A DNA stretch of 64,000 nucleotides from Azospirillum brasilense (GTDB lineage: Bacteria; Pseudomonadota; Alphaproteobacteria; Azospirillales; Azospirillaceae): contig NZ_CP012914.1 in assembly GCF_001315015.1 (NCBI RefSeq), forward strand, positions 2,290,501 to 2,354,500. The letters are read 5' to 3'. Both the position numbers and the translations under genes were made by a program. Below the pieces are notes generated by a model. That model was given only the letters and a program-made list of their open reading frames with translations, was not told the origin of the DNA and ran no database searches. Position 1 is the stretch's first letter. Each line of letters opens with the position of its first letter. Below, piece by piece: positions 16,543 through 26,600 of this stretch.

Positions 16543-17982
16543 ATGAACTTCACCAGCCTGGGGTTCCTGCTGTTCATCACGGCCTTCACGGCGGGCTTCA
16601 TGATGCTCGCCAGGACGCGGCTCTTCACGCCGCTGCTGCTGGTGTCCAGCTACATCTTCTACGGCTTCTGGGATTACCGATTCTGTCTGCTGCTCGCCGG
16701 CACGACGCTGCTCGACTTCTATTGCGGCCTGCGCATCGCCGACGCGCCGAACCGGGCCACCGCCCGCATCTTCATGCAGCTCAGCCTCGCCACCAATCTG
16801 GCGATCCTGTTCTTTTTCAAATACTTCAACTTCTTCATCGACAGCGCGCAGGTGGCGCTGGCCTCGCTCGGCCTCGATGTCGGGCACCGCACGCTGTCCA
16901 TCATCCTGCCCGTCGGCATTTCCTTCTACACCTTCCAGAATCTCAGCTACACGCTGGACCTCTATCTCGGCCATCTGGAGAAGCCGGAGCGGTCGCTGCT
17001 GCGTTACGCGACCTTCGTCGCCTTCTTCCCGCAGCTCGTCGCCGGGCCGATCGTCCGGGCGCGCGACCTGCTGCCCCAGATCCAGAACGGCCCGCGCCAC
17101 GACGTCAGCTTCGCCTTCCGCTTCGCCGGGCTGGAGAAGATCATCTGGGGCTATTTCCTCAAGCTCGGTCTGGCCGACAACGCCGCCGCCGTGGTCGACG
17201 CGCGCTTCGCCCAGCCGGAGTTCTTCAACGCGCTGAACCACGTCATCGGCCTGATCTGCTTCTCGCTGCAGATCTACGGCGACTTCGCCGGCTACTCGCT
17301 GATCGCCATCGGCCTGGCGCAGATCTTCGGCTACACGCTCTGCCAGAACTTCGCCCGCCCCTACTTCGCCTTGGGCGTGAAGGATTTCTGGCGGCGCTGG
17401 CACATCTCGCTGTCCACATGGTTCCGCGACTACGTCTACATCCCGATGGGCGGCGGGCGCACCCATTGGCTGCGCATCCGCAACCTGACCATCGTGATGC
17501 TGGTGTCCGGCCTGTGGCACGGCGCCGCCTGGACCTTCGTCCTGTGGGGCGCCATGCACGCCACCCTGATGGCGGCGGAGGACGGCCTGCGCTGGCTGGC
17601 CAAGCGCAGGCCGCTGCGGCTGAGCGGCGCGCCGCTGATGGCCGGCAAGCTGCTGACGGTCGGTCTGGTCTTCCTGCTGATCACGCTGACCTGGCTGCCC
17701 TTCCGCGCCGACGACATGCACACGGTGCGGACCATCCTGGGCATCATCGCCGAGGGCGATTTCAGCCTGCCGCGCGGCATGCAGCAGATGAGCTATCTGG
17801 TCCGCGTCGCCCTGTTCGGCCTCGTCGTGCTGATGATCGACGCGATGATCGAGTTCGGCGCCGGCCGCCGCTACGCCGGGGTCAACGTCGTGGTCCGCTC
17901 CGCCGGCTGCGCCACGCTGATCCTGATGCTCCTGCTCTTCGGCAATTTCGCCAACCGATCCTTCATCTATTTCCAGTTCTGA
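16543..17982 (+). CDS. MBOAT-family membrane O-acyltransferase (AlgI/DltB-like)
   Basis: 479 residues with about ten or more hydrophobic segments along the whole length. MBOAT landmarks are VGISFYTFQNLSYTLDLY, FPQLVAGPIVR, FWRRWHISLSTWFRDYVYIP (His287) and the catalytic SGLWHGAAW (His326). Members move an acyl group, usually acetyl, across the inner membrane for transfer to a polysaccharide or to D-alanyl/alginate polymers. The next gene, 13 bases downstream, encodes an SGNH-like periplasmic protein, the usual partner that places the group on the polymer. The acceptor polymer is not identifiable here. Confidence 0.9.
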   Translation: MNFTSLGFLLFITAFTAGFMMLARTRLFTPLLLVSSYIFYGFWDYRFCLLLAGTTLLDFYCGLRIADAPNRATARIFMQLSLATNLAILFFFKYFNFFIDSAQVALASLGLDVGHRTLSIILPVGISFYTFQNLSYTLDLYLGHLEKPERSLLRYATFVAFFPQLVAGPIVRARDLLPQIQNGPRHDVSFAFRFAGLEKIIWGYFLKLGLADNAAAVVDARFAQPEFFNALNHVIGLICFSLQIYGDFAGYSLIAIGLAQIFGYTLCQNFARPYFALGVKDFWRRWHISLSTWFRDYVYIPMGGGRTHWLRIRNLTIVMLVSGLWHGAAWTFVLWGAMHATLMAAEDGLRWLAKRRPLRLSGAPLMAGKLLTVGLVFLLITLTWLPFRADDMHTVRTILGIIAEGDFSLPRGMQQMSYLVRVALFGLVVLMIDAMIEFGAGRRYAGVNVVVRSAGCATLILMLLLFGNFANRSFIYFQF

Positions 17983-17995
17983 GGGAGCCTGTACC

Positions 17996-18952
17996 ATGAT
18001 CCGCCTTTTGGCCGTCGTCGGACTGATCCTGGGCATGGTGGTCGCCATGGACCGCGCGGTGGCGTCCTGGATGGGCGACACGCTCCTCCAGTCGTCGGAC
18101 CGCTTCATGACCGTCTACCGCGACGGGCCGCCCGCCGACGTGGTGATCCTGGGCAACTCCCGCGCCGACAACCACTTCCCGGTGGAGGAGGTGCAGGCGC
18201 TGACCTGCGGCCGGGTGCTGAACCTGGGCATGGGCGGCGCCCCCACCACGGTCGGCGACCTGCTGTGGGAGGATTATCTCGACCGGCACGGCGCCCCCCG
18301 CCTGCTGCTGGTCGAACCGACGAGCGTGGTCGACGATCCCAGGGCGCTCGCCGACCTGCCGCTGCTGGCCTACTATTCGGAGCGGGTGGACGGCTTCATC
18401 CGGCAGGTCGACGCCACCATGTGGGCCTCCAACAAGCTGTTCAACACGCTGATCTTCAACAACAACCAGACGATCCGGCTGGCCTTCGACGGGCTGCACC
18501 CGACCGGCGACCGGACGCTGAGCGGCACCATGTCGCCCTTCCTCAAGGCCCAGCTCGAAAAGGCGCCGACGGAGCGGATGGAGGGTTTCCAGCCGAATTG
18601 GGACGCGCTGGACCGCATCATCGGCACGGCGCGGGAGAAGGGCACGCGGGTCGCTGTGGTCATCACGCCCTTCTTCCCCGGCTACATCGCGAAGGTGACC
18701 AACTTCGACGCCTTCTTCGAGGATCTGAAGGCCCGCCTGCCGCCCGACGTGCCGGTGATCGACACCCGCCGCGAGGTCGAGGACGAGGCCCATTTCGTGG
18801 ACGCCCTGCACATCAACCAGGAGGGGGTCCGCCTGATGTTGGCGCGGATGGAGGACCGGCTGCGCCCGCTGGCCGACTGCCCCACCGACACGGCGCCTGC
18901 CGACGCCATCGCCCAGCTCCGCCCGGACACCCATACCGCCGCGCGGCCCTGA
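17996..18952 (+). CDS. SGNH-hydrolase-like partner of the MBOAT protein
   Basis: 318 residues. An N-terminal hydrophobic segment (residues 1-20) is a signal anchor, leaving a periplasmic domain. GNSRADNHF (Ser55) corresponds to the GDS block of SGNH/AlgX-type proteins, and DALHIN (Asp269, His272) to the DxxH block, so the catalytic triad seems intact. I infer that it transfers or removes O-acyl groups on an exported polysaccharide together with the acyltransferase 13 bases upstream. A strong terminator follows. Confidence 0.75.
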   Translation: MIRLLAVVGLILGMVVAMDRAVASWMGDTLLQSSDRFMTVYRDGPPADVVILGNSRADNHFPVEEVQALTCGRVLNLGMGGAPTTVGDLLWEDYLDRHGAPRLLLVEPTSVVDDPRALADLPLLAYYSERVDGFIRQVDATMWASNKLFNTLIFNNNQTIRLAFDGLHPTGDRTLSGTMSPFLKAQLEKAPTERMEGFQPNWDALDRIIGTAREKGTRVAVVITPFFPGYIAKVTNFDAFFEDLKARLPPDVPVIDTRREVEDEAHFVDALHINQEGVRLMLARMEDRLRPLADCPTDTAPADAIAQLRPDTHTAARP

Positions 18953-18963
18953 ACCACCGCCCA

Positions 18964-19008
18964 AAAGAAAAGCCCCGCCTCCCGAACCGGGAAGCGGGGC
19001 TTTTCTTT
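18964..19008. terminator. bidirectional intrinsic terminator
   Basis: The exact 15-bp arms AAAGAAAAGCCCCGC and GCGGGGCTTTTCTTT include A- and T-runs on both sides, so it can stop the SGNH-like gene from the left and mrcA from the right. Confidence 0.92.
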
Positions 19009-19037
19009 GTCGAACCCGTCCTGTCGAACCGGCCCGG

Positions 19038-21548
19038 TCAGTAGAGACCGCCGGTCCCCACCGTCGCCGCGGAGGGCGGGGCCGCCGGAGCGCCCCAGCC
19101 GCCCGGCGGCTGCTGGACCGCCGGATCGCCGCCCGGCACCCCGCCGGTCCAGCCCCCGTCCGCGGCGTGAGCCGAGCCATCCAGCACCATCTGCGGCTGG
19201 TCGGGGTTCGGCTCGGTGCCGGGGATGAAGGCCTCCCAAATCGCCTTGCGCTCGCCCGGCTGGGCGAGGCGGCCGTTCTCCGGGTTGACGCGGACGAGGC
19301 GCAGGCCGCGCGGCACGCGGAACGGCGTCGCCGGCTGGTCCTTCAGCGCCACCTCCATCACGTCCTTGAACACCGGCACCGCCGCCGAGCCGCCGGTTTC
19401 GCGGGCACCCAGCGAGCGCGGCTGGTCGAAGCCGATGTAGGTGCCGACGACGAGGTCAGGCGAGAAGCCCATGAACCACGCGTCGTGGCTGTCGTTGGTC
19501 GTACCGGTCTTGCCGGCCAGCGGCTTGCCCAGCGACAGCAGCTTCGTCGCCGTGCCGCGCTGGACGACGCCCTCCAGCATGGAGACCATCTGGTAGACGG
19601 TGCGCGGGTCGTTCACCTGCTCCCGCGTGTCGGCGACGGCGGGAACGGTCAGCCCGTCGTTCCAGGCCACCTGGTTGCACGAGGCGCAGGGGCGCGTGTC
19701 GTGGCGGAAGACGGTCTTGCCGTTGCGGTCCTGCACCCGGTCGATGAAGGTCGGGCTGACCCGCTTGCCGCCGTTGGCCAGCATGGCGTAGGCGGTGGCA
19801 AGGCGCAGCACCGTCGTCTCGCCGGCACCGAGCGACATCGGCAGGTAGGGCTGGAGGTTGTCGGTGATGCCGAAATTCTCGGCCACCGCCTTCACCTTGT
19901 CCATACCGACGGCCTGGGCCAGACGGACAGTCATGACGTTCCGCGACTTTTCGATGCCGGCGCGCAGCGGCGTCGGACCGTAGAACTCGTGGCTGTAATT
20001 CTCCGGCCGCCAGATCGGCTGGCCGTGGCCGGGGTCGTATTCGAACGGCGCGTCCATCACCAGCGAGGACGGGGTGAAGCCTTGGTTCAGCGCCGTCAGA
20101 TAGACGAAGGGCTTGAAGGAGGAGCCCGGCTGCCGCATCGCCTGGGTGGCGCGGTTGAAGGAGCTCATGTGCGGCGAGAAGCCGCCGACCATGGCGAGCA
20201 CACGGCCGGTGTGCGGGTCGAGCGCGACCAGACCGCCCTGCACCGCCGGGACCTGCCGCAGCGCGTAGGTGCCCGCCGGCGGCTCCTTGCCCTTTTCGTC
20301 CTTGCCGGCGGCCTCGACCAGGATCAGGTCGCCCAGCTTGGCGACGTCGGAGGGGCGGCGGATTTCCGGGCCGAGCCGGTTGTCGTCGCGCTGCGCCCGC
20401 GCCCAGCGCAGTTCGGCCAGCGGCACGCGGCCGCGCGAGCCGTCCGGCAGGCCGATGTCGAGCGCCGCCGCCTCGTCGTCCTTCAGCACCACCGCCAGAT
20501 GCCAGCCCTCGGAGCCGGAAGGCGGCGCCATGGAGGCGAGCTTCTTCGCCCAGTTGTCGAAATTCTCCATCTTGCCGACCGGCCCGCGGTAGCCGTGGCG
20601 GCGGTCGTACTGCACCAGCCCGGTGCGCAGCGCCTTCGTCGCCGCCTGCTGGAGCACCGGGTCCATCGAGGCGCGGACCGACAGGCCGCCCTCGTAGAGC
20701 GCCTGCTCGCCGTAGAGCTTCACCAGCTCGCGCCGGACCTCCTCGGCGAAATACTCCGACGTCACATACTCCTGCTCGTCGCGCTTGCGCACGACCAGGG
20801 GCTTGGACTGGGCGATTTTGGCCTCTTCCGGGGTGATGTGCCCGTCCTCGGCCATGCGCCCGATCACCCAGTTGCGCCGCGCGATGGCGGCGTCGCGCTG
20901 GCGTTCCGGGTGGTAGTTGCTGGGCGCCTTGGGCAGGGCCGCCAGATAGGCCGCCTCCTCGATGTCCAGCTCGTCCAGCGCCTTGTTGAAGTAGTTCAGC
21001 GCCGCCGCCGCCACGCCGTAGGAGCGGTACCCCAGGAAGATCTCGTTCAGGTACAGCTCAAGGATGCGGTCCTTGCTGAAGGCCCGCTCGATGCGGACCG
21101 CCAGGATCGCCTCCTTGATCTTGCGCGAGAAGGACACCTCGTTGGTCAGCAGCATGTTCTTGGCGACCTGCTGCGTGATCGTCGAGGCGCCCATCGGCCG
21201 GCGGTCGCGGCCGAGATTCTCCACGTTGGTCAGGATGGCACGGGCGATGCCGACGGGGTCGATGCCCTTGTGGTCGTAGAAGTTCTTGTCCTCGGCGGAC
21301 AGGAAGGCGTTGGTCACGCGCTTCGGCATGGCGTCGATGGGGACGAACACGCGCTTTTCCGACGCGAACTCCGCCAACAGGCGTCCGTCGCCCGCATGGA
21401 CGCGGGTGGTCACCGGCGGTTCGTAGTTGGCGAGCTTGGTGTAGTCCGGCAGTTCGTGATCGTAATGGTCCAGCATGTAGACCAGCCCCCCCGCCCCGGC
21501 CAGGGCGAGGATCACGACGGCCATCAGGGCGGACAGAATAAAGCGCAT
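19038..21548 (-). CDS. mrcA: penicillin-binding protein 1A, bifunctional
   Basis: 836 residues, class A PBP anchored by an N-terminal membrane segment (residues 5-27). The GT51 glycosyltransferase domain (about 50-225) has the catalytic Glu86 in SAEDKNFYDHKG. An OB-like insertion follows, then the transpeptidase domain with SxxK at Ser476-Lys479 (PGSSFKPF), SRN and KTGT (AGKTGTTND). A CxxC pair (PCASC) sits between the SRN and KTG regions. The last 60 residues are Gly/Pro/Ala-rich and probably disordered. It polymerises and cross-links peptidoglycan. AmiC lies upstream in the same direction. In many alphaproteobacteria prfB follows mrcA directly; here the acyltransferase pair lies between them on the other strand. 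Confidence 0.95.
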   Translation of the reverse strand: MRFILSALMAVVILALAGAGGLVYMLDHYDHELPDYTKLANYEPPVTTRVHAGDGRLLAEFASEKRVFVPIDAMPKRVTNAFLSAEDKNFYDHKGIDPVGIARAILTNVENLGRDRRPMGASTITQQVAKNMLLTNEVSFSRKIKEAILAVRIERAFSKDRILELYLNEIFLGYRSYGVAAAALNYFNKALDELDIEEAAYLAALPKAPSNYHPERQRDAAIARRNWVIGRMAEDGHITPEEAKIAQSKPLVVRKRDEQEYVTSEYFAEEVRRELVKLYGEQALYEGGLSVRASMDPVLQQAATKALRTGLVQYDRRHGYRGPVGKMENFDNWAKKLASMAPPSGSEGWHLAVVLKDDEAAALDIGLPDGSRGRVPLAELRWARAQRDDNRLGPEIRRPSDVAKLGDLILVEAAGKDEKGKEPPAGTYALRQVPAVQGGLVALDPHTGRVLAMVGGFSPHMSSFNRATQAMRQPGSSFKPFVYLTALNQGFTPSSLVMDAPFEYDPGHGQPIWRPENYSHEFYGPTPLRAGIEKSRNVMTVRLAQAVGMDKVKAVAENFGITDNLQPYLPMSLGAGETTVLRLATAYAMLANGGKRVSPTFIDRVQDRNGKTVFRHDTRPCASCNQVAWNDGLTVPAVADTREQVNDPRTVYQMVSMLEGVVQRGTATKLLSLGKPLAGKTGTTNDSHDAWFMGFSPDLVVGTYIGFDQPRSLGARETGGSAAVPVFKDVMEVALKDQPATPFRVPRGLRLVRVNPENGRLAQPGERKAIWEAFIPGTEPNPDQPQMVLDGSAHAADGGWTGGVPGGDPAVQQPPGGWGAPAAPPSAATVGTGGLY

Positions 21549-21799
21549 GACGGTTCCCAGACAGGCATGGCGGCGGCACCGCCGCCTTCATCCGGGACAG
21601 AGACCGGGAAGACGCGGAACCATCCGATGGGCGGCATCCTACACCGCGAGGGGCGGCAGTCCGACTCCCTCGCAGCCATGTCAGGAAAATGTGACGGCCA
21701 CAAGGCGCATGCAAGAAAGTGGTGAGCGGGTAAAGCGTATGCCCGCCCGCCCCCGCCCGCATGGCTGGCGCCGGGCGGCGGTGCCCGGCGGGGCGCCTC

Positions 21800-23116
21800 T
21801 CAGCTCTTCTGCGCCCCGGTCAGCCATTTGAAATAGGCGTCGATGGTGCGGACCATGCCGCGGCCCAGCTTCTCGCGGTGGGCCGACTTGCTCAGCAGGC
21901 TGACGTCCTGGGGGCTCGACAGGTAGCCCATCTCGACCAGCGCGGACGGCATGTCCGGCGCGGTCAGCACGGCGAAGCCGGCCTGACGGTGCGGCTTGTT
22001 GGGGATCAGCTTGACCTCGCGGCCGAGATGCTCCAGCGCCATGTTGGCGAAGCGCTTGGAGTGGTTCATCGTGTCGCGCTGGGCGAGGTCGATGAGAATC
22101 GAGGCCACCAGATCGTTCTCGGAGGACAGGTCCATGCCGGCCAGCGCGTCGGCCCGGTTCTCCTTGGCGGCCAGCATCTCCGCCTCGCGGTCGGACGCCC
22201 GGTCGGACAGGGTGTAGATGGACAGGCCGCGCATGTTGGCGGAGCCGATGCTGTCGGCGTGCAGCGACAGGAACAGGTCGGCGTTGGCCTCCCGCGCGAT
22301 GGCCACGCGGTCGCGCAGGCGGATGAACACATCCTTGTCGCGGGTCAGCCGCACCCGGTAGCGGCCGCTGCCCTCCAGCTGGCGCTTCAGCTCGCGCGCC
22401 ATCGCCAGCGTGATGTCCTTCTCATAGACTCCGCCGACCCCGACCGCGCCGGGATCGACTCCGCCATGGCCGGGATCGACCACGACCATCGGCTTTTCCG
22501 GCACCGGCGCCGCCCGTGGCGGGACCGGCGGCGGCAGGGCCGCGGCGACCGGCACGATGGGGTCCCTCTTCGCCGGCGGGCGCGCCGCCTCGCGGCTCAC
22601 CGACGCGGTGCTGGTGGTCGCGGCGACCGGGGCGGAGGCGGCGAATTGCGCCGGGGTGGTGCGGGCGATGTCGAGGACGAAGCGCGGCTTGAAGCCGTCG
22701 CGCGGCGGGATGAGGTAGGATTCGACCACCCGCGCCGGGCCGTCGGTCTCCACCACGAGGCGGGAGGCGCCGCCGTCGCGTCCTTCGAAGCGGTAGCGGG
22801 CGACCACGCCCTTGCCCGCCATCACCGTGTTGCCGCCCGGCCAGCTCACGTCCGGCAGATCGACCACGACGCGGTAGGGCGAGCCGTGCACCGACACGGT
22901 GAAGGGCACCGAGTCGGTGAGTTCCAGAACCAGCCGCGTCTTGTCGGGATGCAGGCCGAGCCGCGCGTTCAGGACGGACACCCGCTCCTGCACCGGCGGC
23001 GGAAAGGGCAGCGCCGCGGTGGTCTGGGCCTGCGCCGGAGCGCACGGCAGGGCGACCGCCCCCAGAAGGGCGCCCAGCGCAGCGACAATCGCGAGCAATC
23101 GGGGCATCCGTTCCAT
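21800..23116 (-). CDS. amiC: N-acetylmuramoyl-L-alanine amidase with AMIN domain
   Basis: About 438 residues from ATG at 23116; a second in-frame ATG is at 23107. After a signal peptide, an AMIN domain (about 45-150) targets the cell wall or septum. The Amidase_3 domain starts at VVVDPGHGGVDPGAVG (zinc His), followed by KDITLAMARELK (zinc Glu), FLSLHADS (zinc His) and ALVEMGYLS (catalytic Glu). It cleaves the bond between MurNAc and the stem peptide during daughter-cell separation. It lies 250 bases upstream of mrcA in the same direction, a common alphaproteobacterial order. Confidence 0.93.
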   Translation of the reverse strand: MERMPRLLAIVAALGALLGAVALPCAPAQAQTTAALPFPPPVQERVSVLNARLGLHPDKTRLVLELTDSVPFTVSVHGSPYRVVVDLPDVSWPGGNTVMAGKGVVARYRFEGRDGGASRLVVETDGPARVVESYLIPPRDGFKPRFVLDIARTTPAQFAASAPVAATTSTASVSREAARPPAKRDPIVPVAAALPPPVPPRAAPVPEKPMVVVDPGHGGVDPGAVGVGGVYEKDITLAMARELKRQLEGSGRYRVRLTRDKDVFIRLRDRVAIAREANADLFLSLHADSIGSANMRGLSIYTLSDRASDREAEMLAAKENRADALAGMDLSSENDLVASILIDLAQRDTMNHSKRFANMALEHLGREVKLIPNKPHRQAGFAVLTAPDMPSALVEMGYLSSPQDVSLLSKSAHREKLGRGMVRTIDAYFKWLTGAQKS

Positions 23117-23681
23117 CAGAAACCACAAACCGGCAAAGCCAGCGGTCAGCTATAGCGCAGCGAAATCAAGGCGCTCAACGGTGGTTTCCGGGGCCGTGGC
23201 GGAATTGTCGGCGAGGGTGCCGTTCGTGCAACAGTGCCCTGCTTCGCCCCCATCCCGGCGGAATGCCGCCGAACCGGATGCGGTGGACCGCAACTTTCGC
23301 CGAATTCCACGTTGTGCATGGTTTCGTGCTTGTCTATGGTAGCTCTGCGACATACCGCGACCCACCAGCCCACTCTTCCGGGAGGTTTCTCTTTGGAGTG
23401 GCTGTGGGCGTCGCCCGCGGACCCCCACGGCCGAAATTTACATCATCGGGCGCGGTCCGGGGCGTGACGCTTCTGGGTTGCCGGTGGATTGGGACGAAAC
23501 CTCGAAGCTGGTGCCGGCCGCAAGGCCGTTACCCGGAGGCCGAAGCCCGACCCGTCCTGGCTGCTTCGTCAGCGCCGTTCGACGGGTTAGGGGCCGGTTC
23601 CGCAGGCTTCGCTCACAACGATGACGCGCCCCGGCGGCTTGACCGTCGCGCGGGCGGCCTGGGGCGTCATGGGGATCTTGT
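23117..23681. other. long divergent intergenic region, rne leader
   Basis: About 565 bases between amiC and rne. The + strand has several short open frames but none convincing. The right half is very likely the 5' untranslated leader of rne; long autoregulatory leaders are known for RNase E in other proteobacteria. No named RNA motif is recognised. Confidence 0.5.
23312..23340 (+). promoter_or_regulatory. candidate promoter for rne
   Basis: TTGTGC, 17 bases, then TATGGT on the + strand, in a locally AT-richer stretch. If used, it gives a leader of about 335 nucleotides. Match to consensus is weak. Confidence 0.3.
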
Positions 23682-26600
23682 ATGGCCAAGCGCATGCTGG
23701 TGGACGCCACGCACCCGGAGGAAACCCGGGTTGCCGTGGTCAATGGGAACAGACTCGAAGACCTCGACTTCGAAATCGCCACCCGGAAGCAACTCAAGGG
23801 CAACATCTACCTTGCCAAGGTGACCCGGGTCGAGCCGTCGCTCCAGGCGGCCTTCGTGGAATATGGCGGGAACCGCCACGGCTTCCTCGCCTTCTCGGAA
23901 ATCCACCCCGACTACTACCGCATCCCGATCGCCGACCGTGAGGCCCTGCTGGCCGAGGAGCGCCGGCTCGAGGAGCAGGCCGAGGCCCGCGCCGAGGCCG
24001 CCGCCGATGGCGCGGTGATGGCCGAGCCGATCCGCCCGGATGTGGTGGTCGAGGAAAATTCCCCGATGCCCGGCTCCTACGCCGAGACCGAGGGCGACGG
24101 GTTCGAAGGCGACATCCCGGCCTTCGCCACCGACGCCGGTTCGGACGGTGGTTCGGACGAGGCCGCGGACTCGGACGAGGCTCCGGAAGGCGCCGCTCCG
24201 GCCGAGAGCCCGGACGTCATCGGCGGGGACGAGGTCGAGGAGGCCCACCGCCGCCGCGCCCGCCCGCTGCGCAGCTACAAGATCCAGGAGGTCATCAAGC
24301 GCCGGCAGGTCATGCTGGTCCAGGTGACCAAGGAGGAGCGCGGCAACAAGGGTGCGGCGCTGACCACCTACCTGTCGCTGCCCGGCCGCTACTGCGTGCT
24401 GATGCCCAACACGGGCCGCGGCGGCGGGATTTCCCGCAAGATCACCAACCCGGCCGACCGCAAGCGCCTGAAGGAGATCCTGTCCGATCTCGACATTCCG
24501 GAAGGCATGGCGGTCATCCTGCGCACCGCGGGGCTGGAGCGCTCTAAGCAGGAAATCAAGCGCGACCTCGAATATCTGCTGCGCCTGTGGGACGACATCC
24601 GCGTCCAGACGCTGAAGTCCTCCGCGCCCTGCCTCATCTATGAGGAGGCGAACCTCATCAAGCGCTCGATCCGCGATCTCTACACCGATGACATCGACGA
24701 GATCTGGGTGGAGGGCAGCGCCGGCTTCAACACCGCGCGCGACTTCATGCGCATGATGATGCCGAGCCACACCAAGCGCGTCATGCAGTATCAGGACGAC
24801 ACGATCCCGCTGTTCCACCGCTATCAGGTGGAAACGCAGATCGACGCGATCCACAGCCCGGTCGTGCAGCTCCGCTCCGGCGGCTACATCGTCATCAACC
24901 CGACCGAGGCGCTGGTTTCCATCGACGTCAACTCGGGCAAGTCGACGCGAGAGCGCAACATCGAGGAAACGGCCTACAAGACCAACCTCGAAGCCGCCGA
25001 CGAGGTGGCGCGCCAGCTCCGCCTGCGTGACCTTGCGGGCCTCATCGTGATCGATTTCATCGACATGGAGGAGCCCCGCAACAACGCCGCGGTGGAGCGC
25101 CGCCTGAAGGAGGCGATGAAGAACGACCGGGCGCGCATCCAGCTCGGCCGCATCTCCGCCTTCGGCCTGCTGGAACTGTCGCGCCAGCGCCTGCGCCCGT
25201 CCCTGCTGGAAACCAACTTCGAGCGCTGCCCGCACTGCTCCGGCACCGGCGTCATCCGCTCGGTGGAGTCCGCCTCGCTGCACGTGCTGCGCGCCATCGA
25301 GGAGGAGGGCATCCGCAAGCGGTCGTCGGAGATCACCGTCTTCGTGCCGACCCGCATCGCCCTCTACATCCTCAACCAGAAGCGCGGGGAGCTGACCAAG
25401 ATCGAGGACCGCTACCGGTTCCGCGTCATGGTCCAGGCCGACGACACGCTGATCGCGCCGGACCTGCGGCTTGAGCGCGTGAAGGCCCGCACGCCGGAGG
25501 ACGACGTGCCGCTGGTCAGCGCCGAGCGCGTCCTGGCCGAGACCGACCGCATCCTGGCCGCCGAGGCCGAGGAGGCCGAGGAAGAGGCGCCCGTCGTCGA
25601 GGCCGCCGAGGTCGCCGGGGCCGAGGTGGCGGAACGCGCCGACGCCGCCGGGGAGAGCGAGGGCGACCGCCGCCGCCGCCGCCGCCGCCGCCGTGGCCGC
25701 GGGCGTGACCGCGAGGATGGCCGCGCGCCGTTCGGCGAGTCCGCCGAAGTGTCCGACGAGGCGACCGAGGGCGACGAGGTCGAAGCGGAGGCTGCCGACG
25801 CCGACGACGAGACGGCGGTCGACGAGGAAGCCATCGAGCGCGCCCAGATCGACGCTCCGGAGTTCGTCATCAACGACGTCGATGTCGGCCCCGCCCACAT
25901 CGAGGACGACGAGGATGAGGAGGCCGACCTGGCCGCGTCCGAGGCGGAAGACGGCGCCGACGCCTTCGAGACGAACGGCGACGGCGACGGCAACGGCGAG
26001 CGCAAGAAGCGCCGCCGCGGCAAGCGCGGTGGTCGCCGGCGGTCCCGCCAGCGCGAGGGCCTGGAGTCCGGCGAGGGTCTGCCCACCGACGGCACCGAGG
26101 GCGAGGCGGAAGCCGAGTCCTTCCCGACCGCCGTCGAGGCCGGCCGCGCCGTCAACCCGCCGGAACTGCCGGCGGACATGGAACCGGTCGAGTTCGACTG
26201 GGTCCTGACCAGCGCCGTGGCCGCCGAGGCTGCTCCGGAAACCGCCGCGGACACCGCCGCGGAGGGTCCCGCCGAGGAAGCCGCCCCGGTGGTCGAGGAG
26301 GCTCCGGCCCGCAAGCCGCGCCGTGGCCGCGCCAAGGCAATCGCCGCCGAGGCCGCCGAAGCGGTGACGGCCCAAGCGGTAACGGCGGAACCGGAAGCGG
26401 CCCCCGCCAAGCCGAAGCGCGCCGCGAAGGGCGCCGCCAAGGATGCCAAGGCCGCTGCGAAGGCCGCCGCTCCGGAGGAAACCGCTCCGCCGCCGGCCAA
26501 GCCGTCGCGCAGCCGCAAGGCGAAGACCGCAGCCGCCGAGGCCGCCCCTGCCCCTGCCCCGGCGCCGGTTGCGGCCCCGGTCGCCGAGGAGCCGAAGAAG

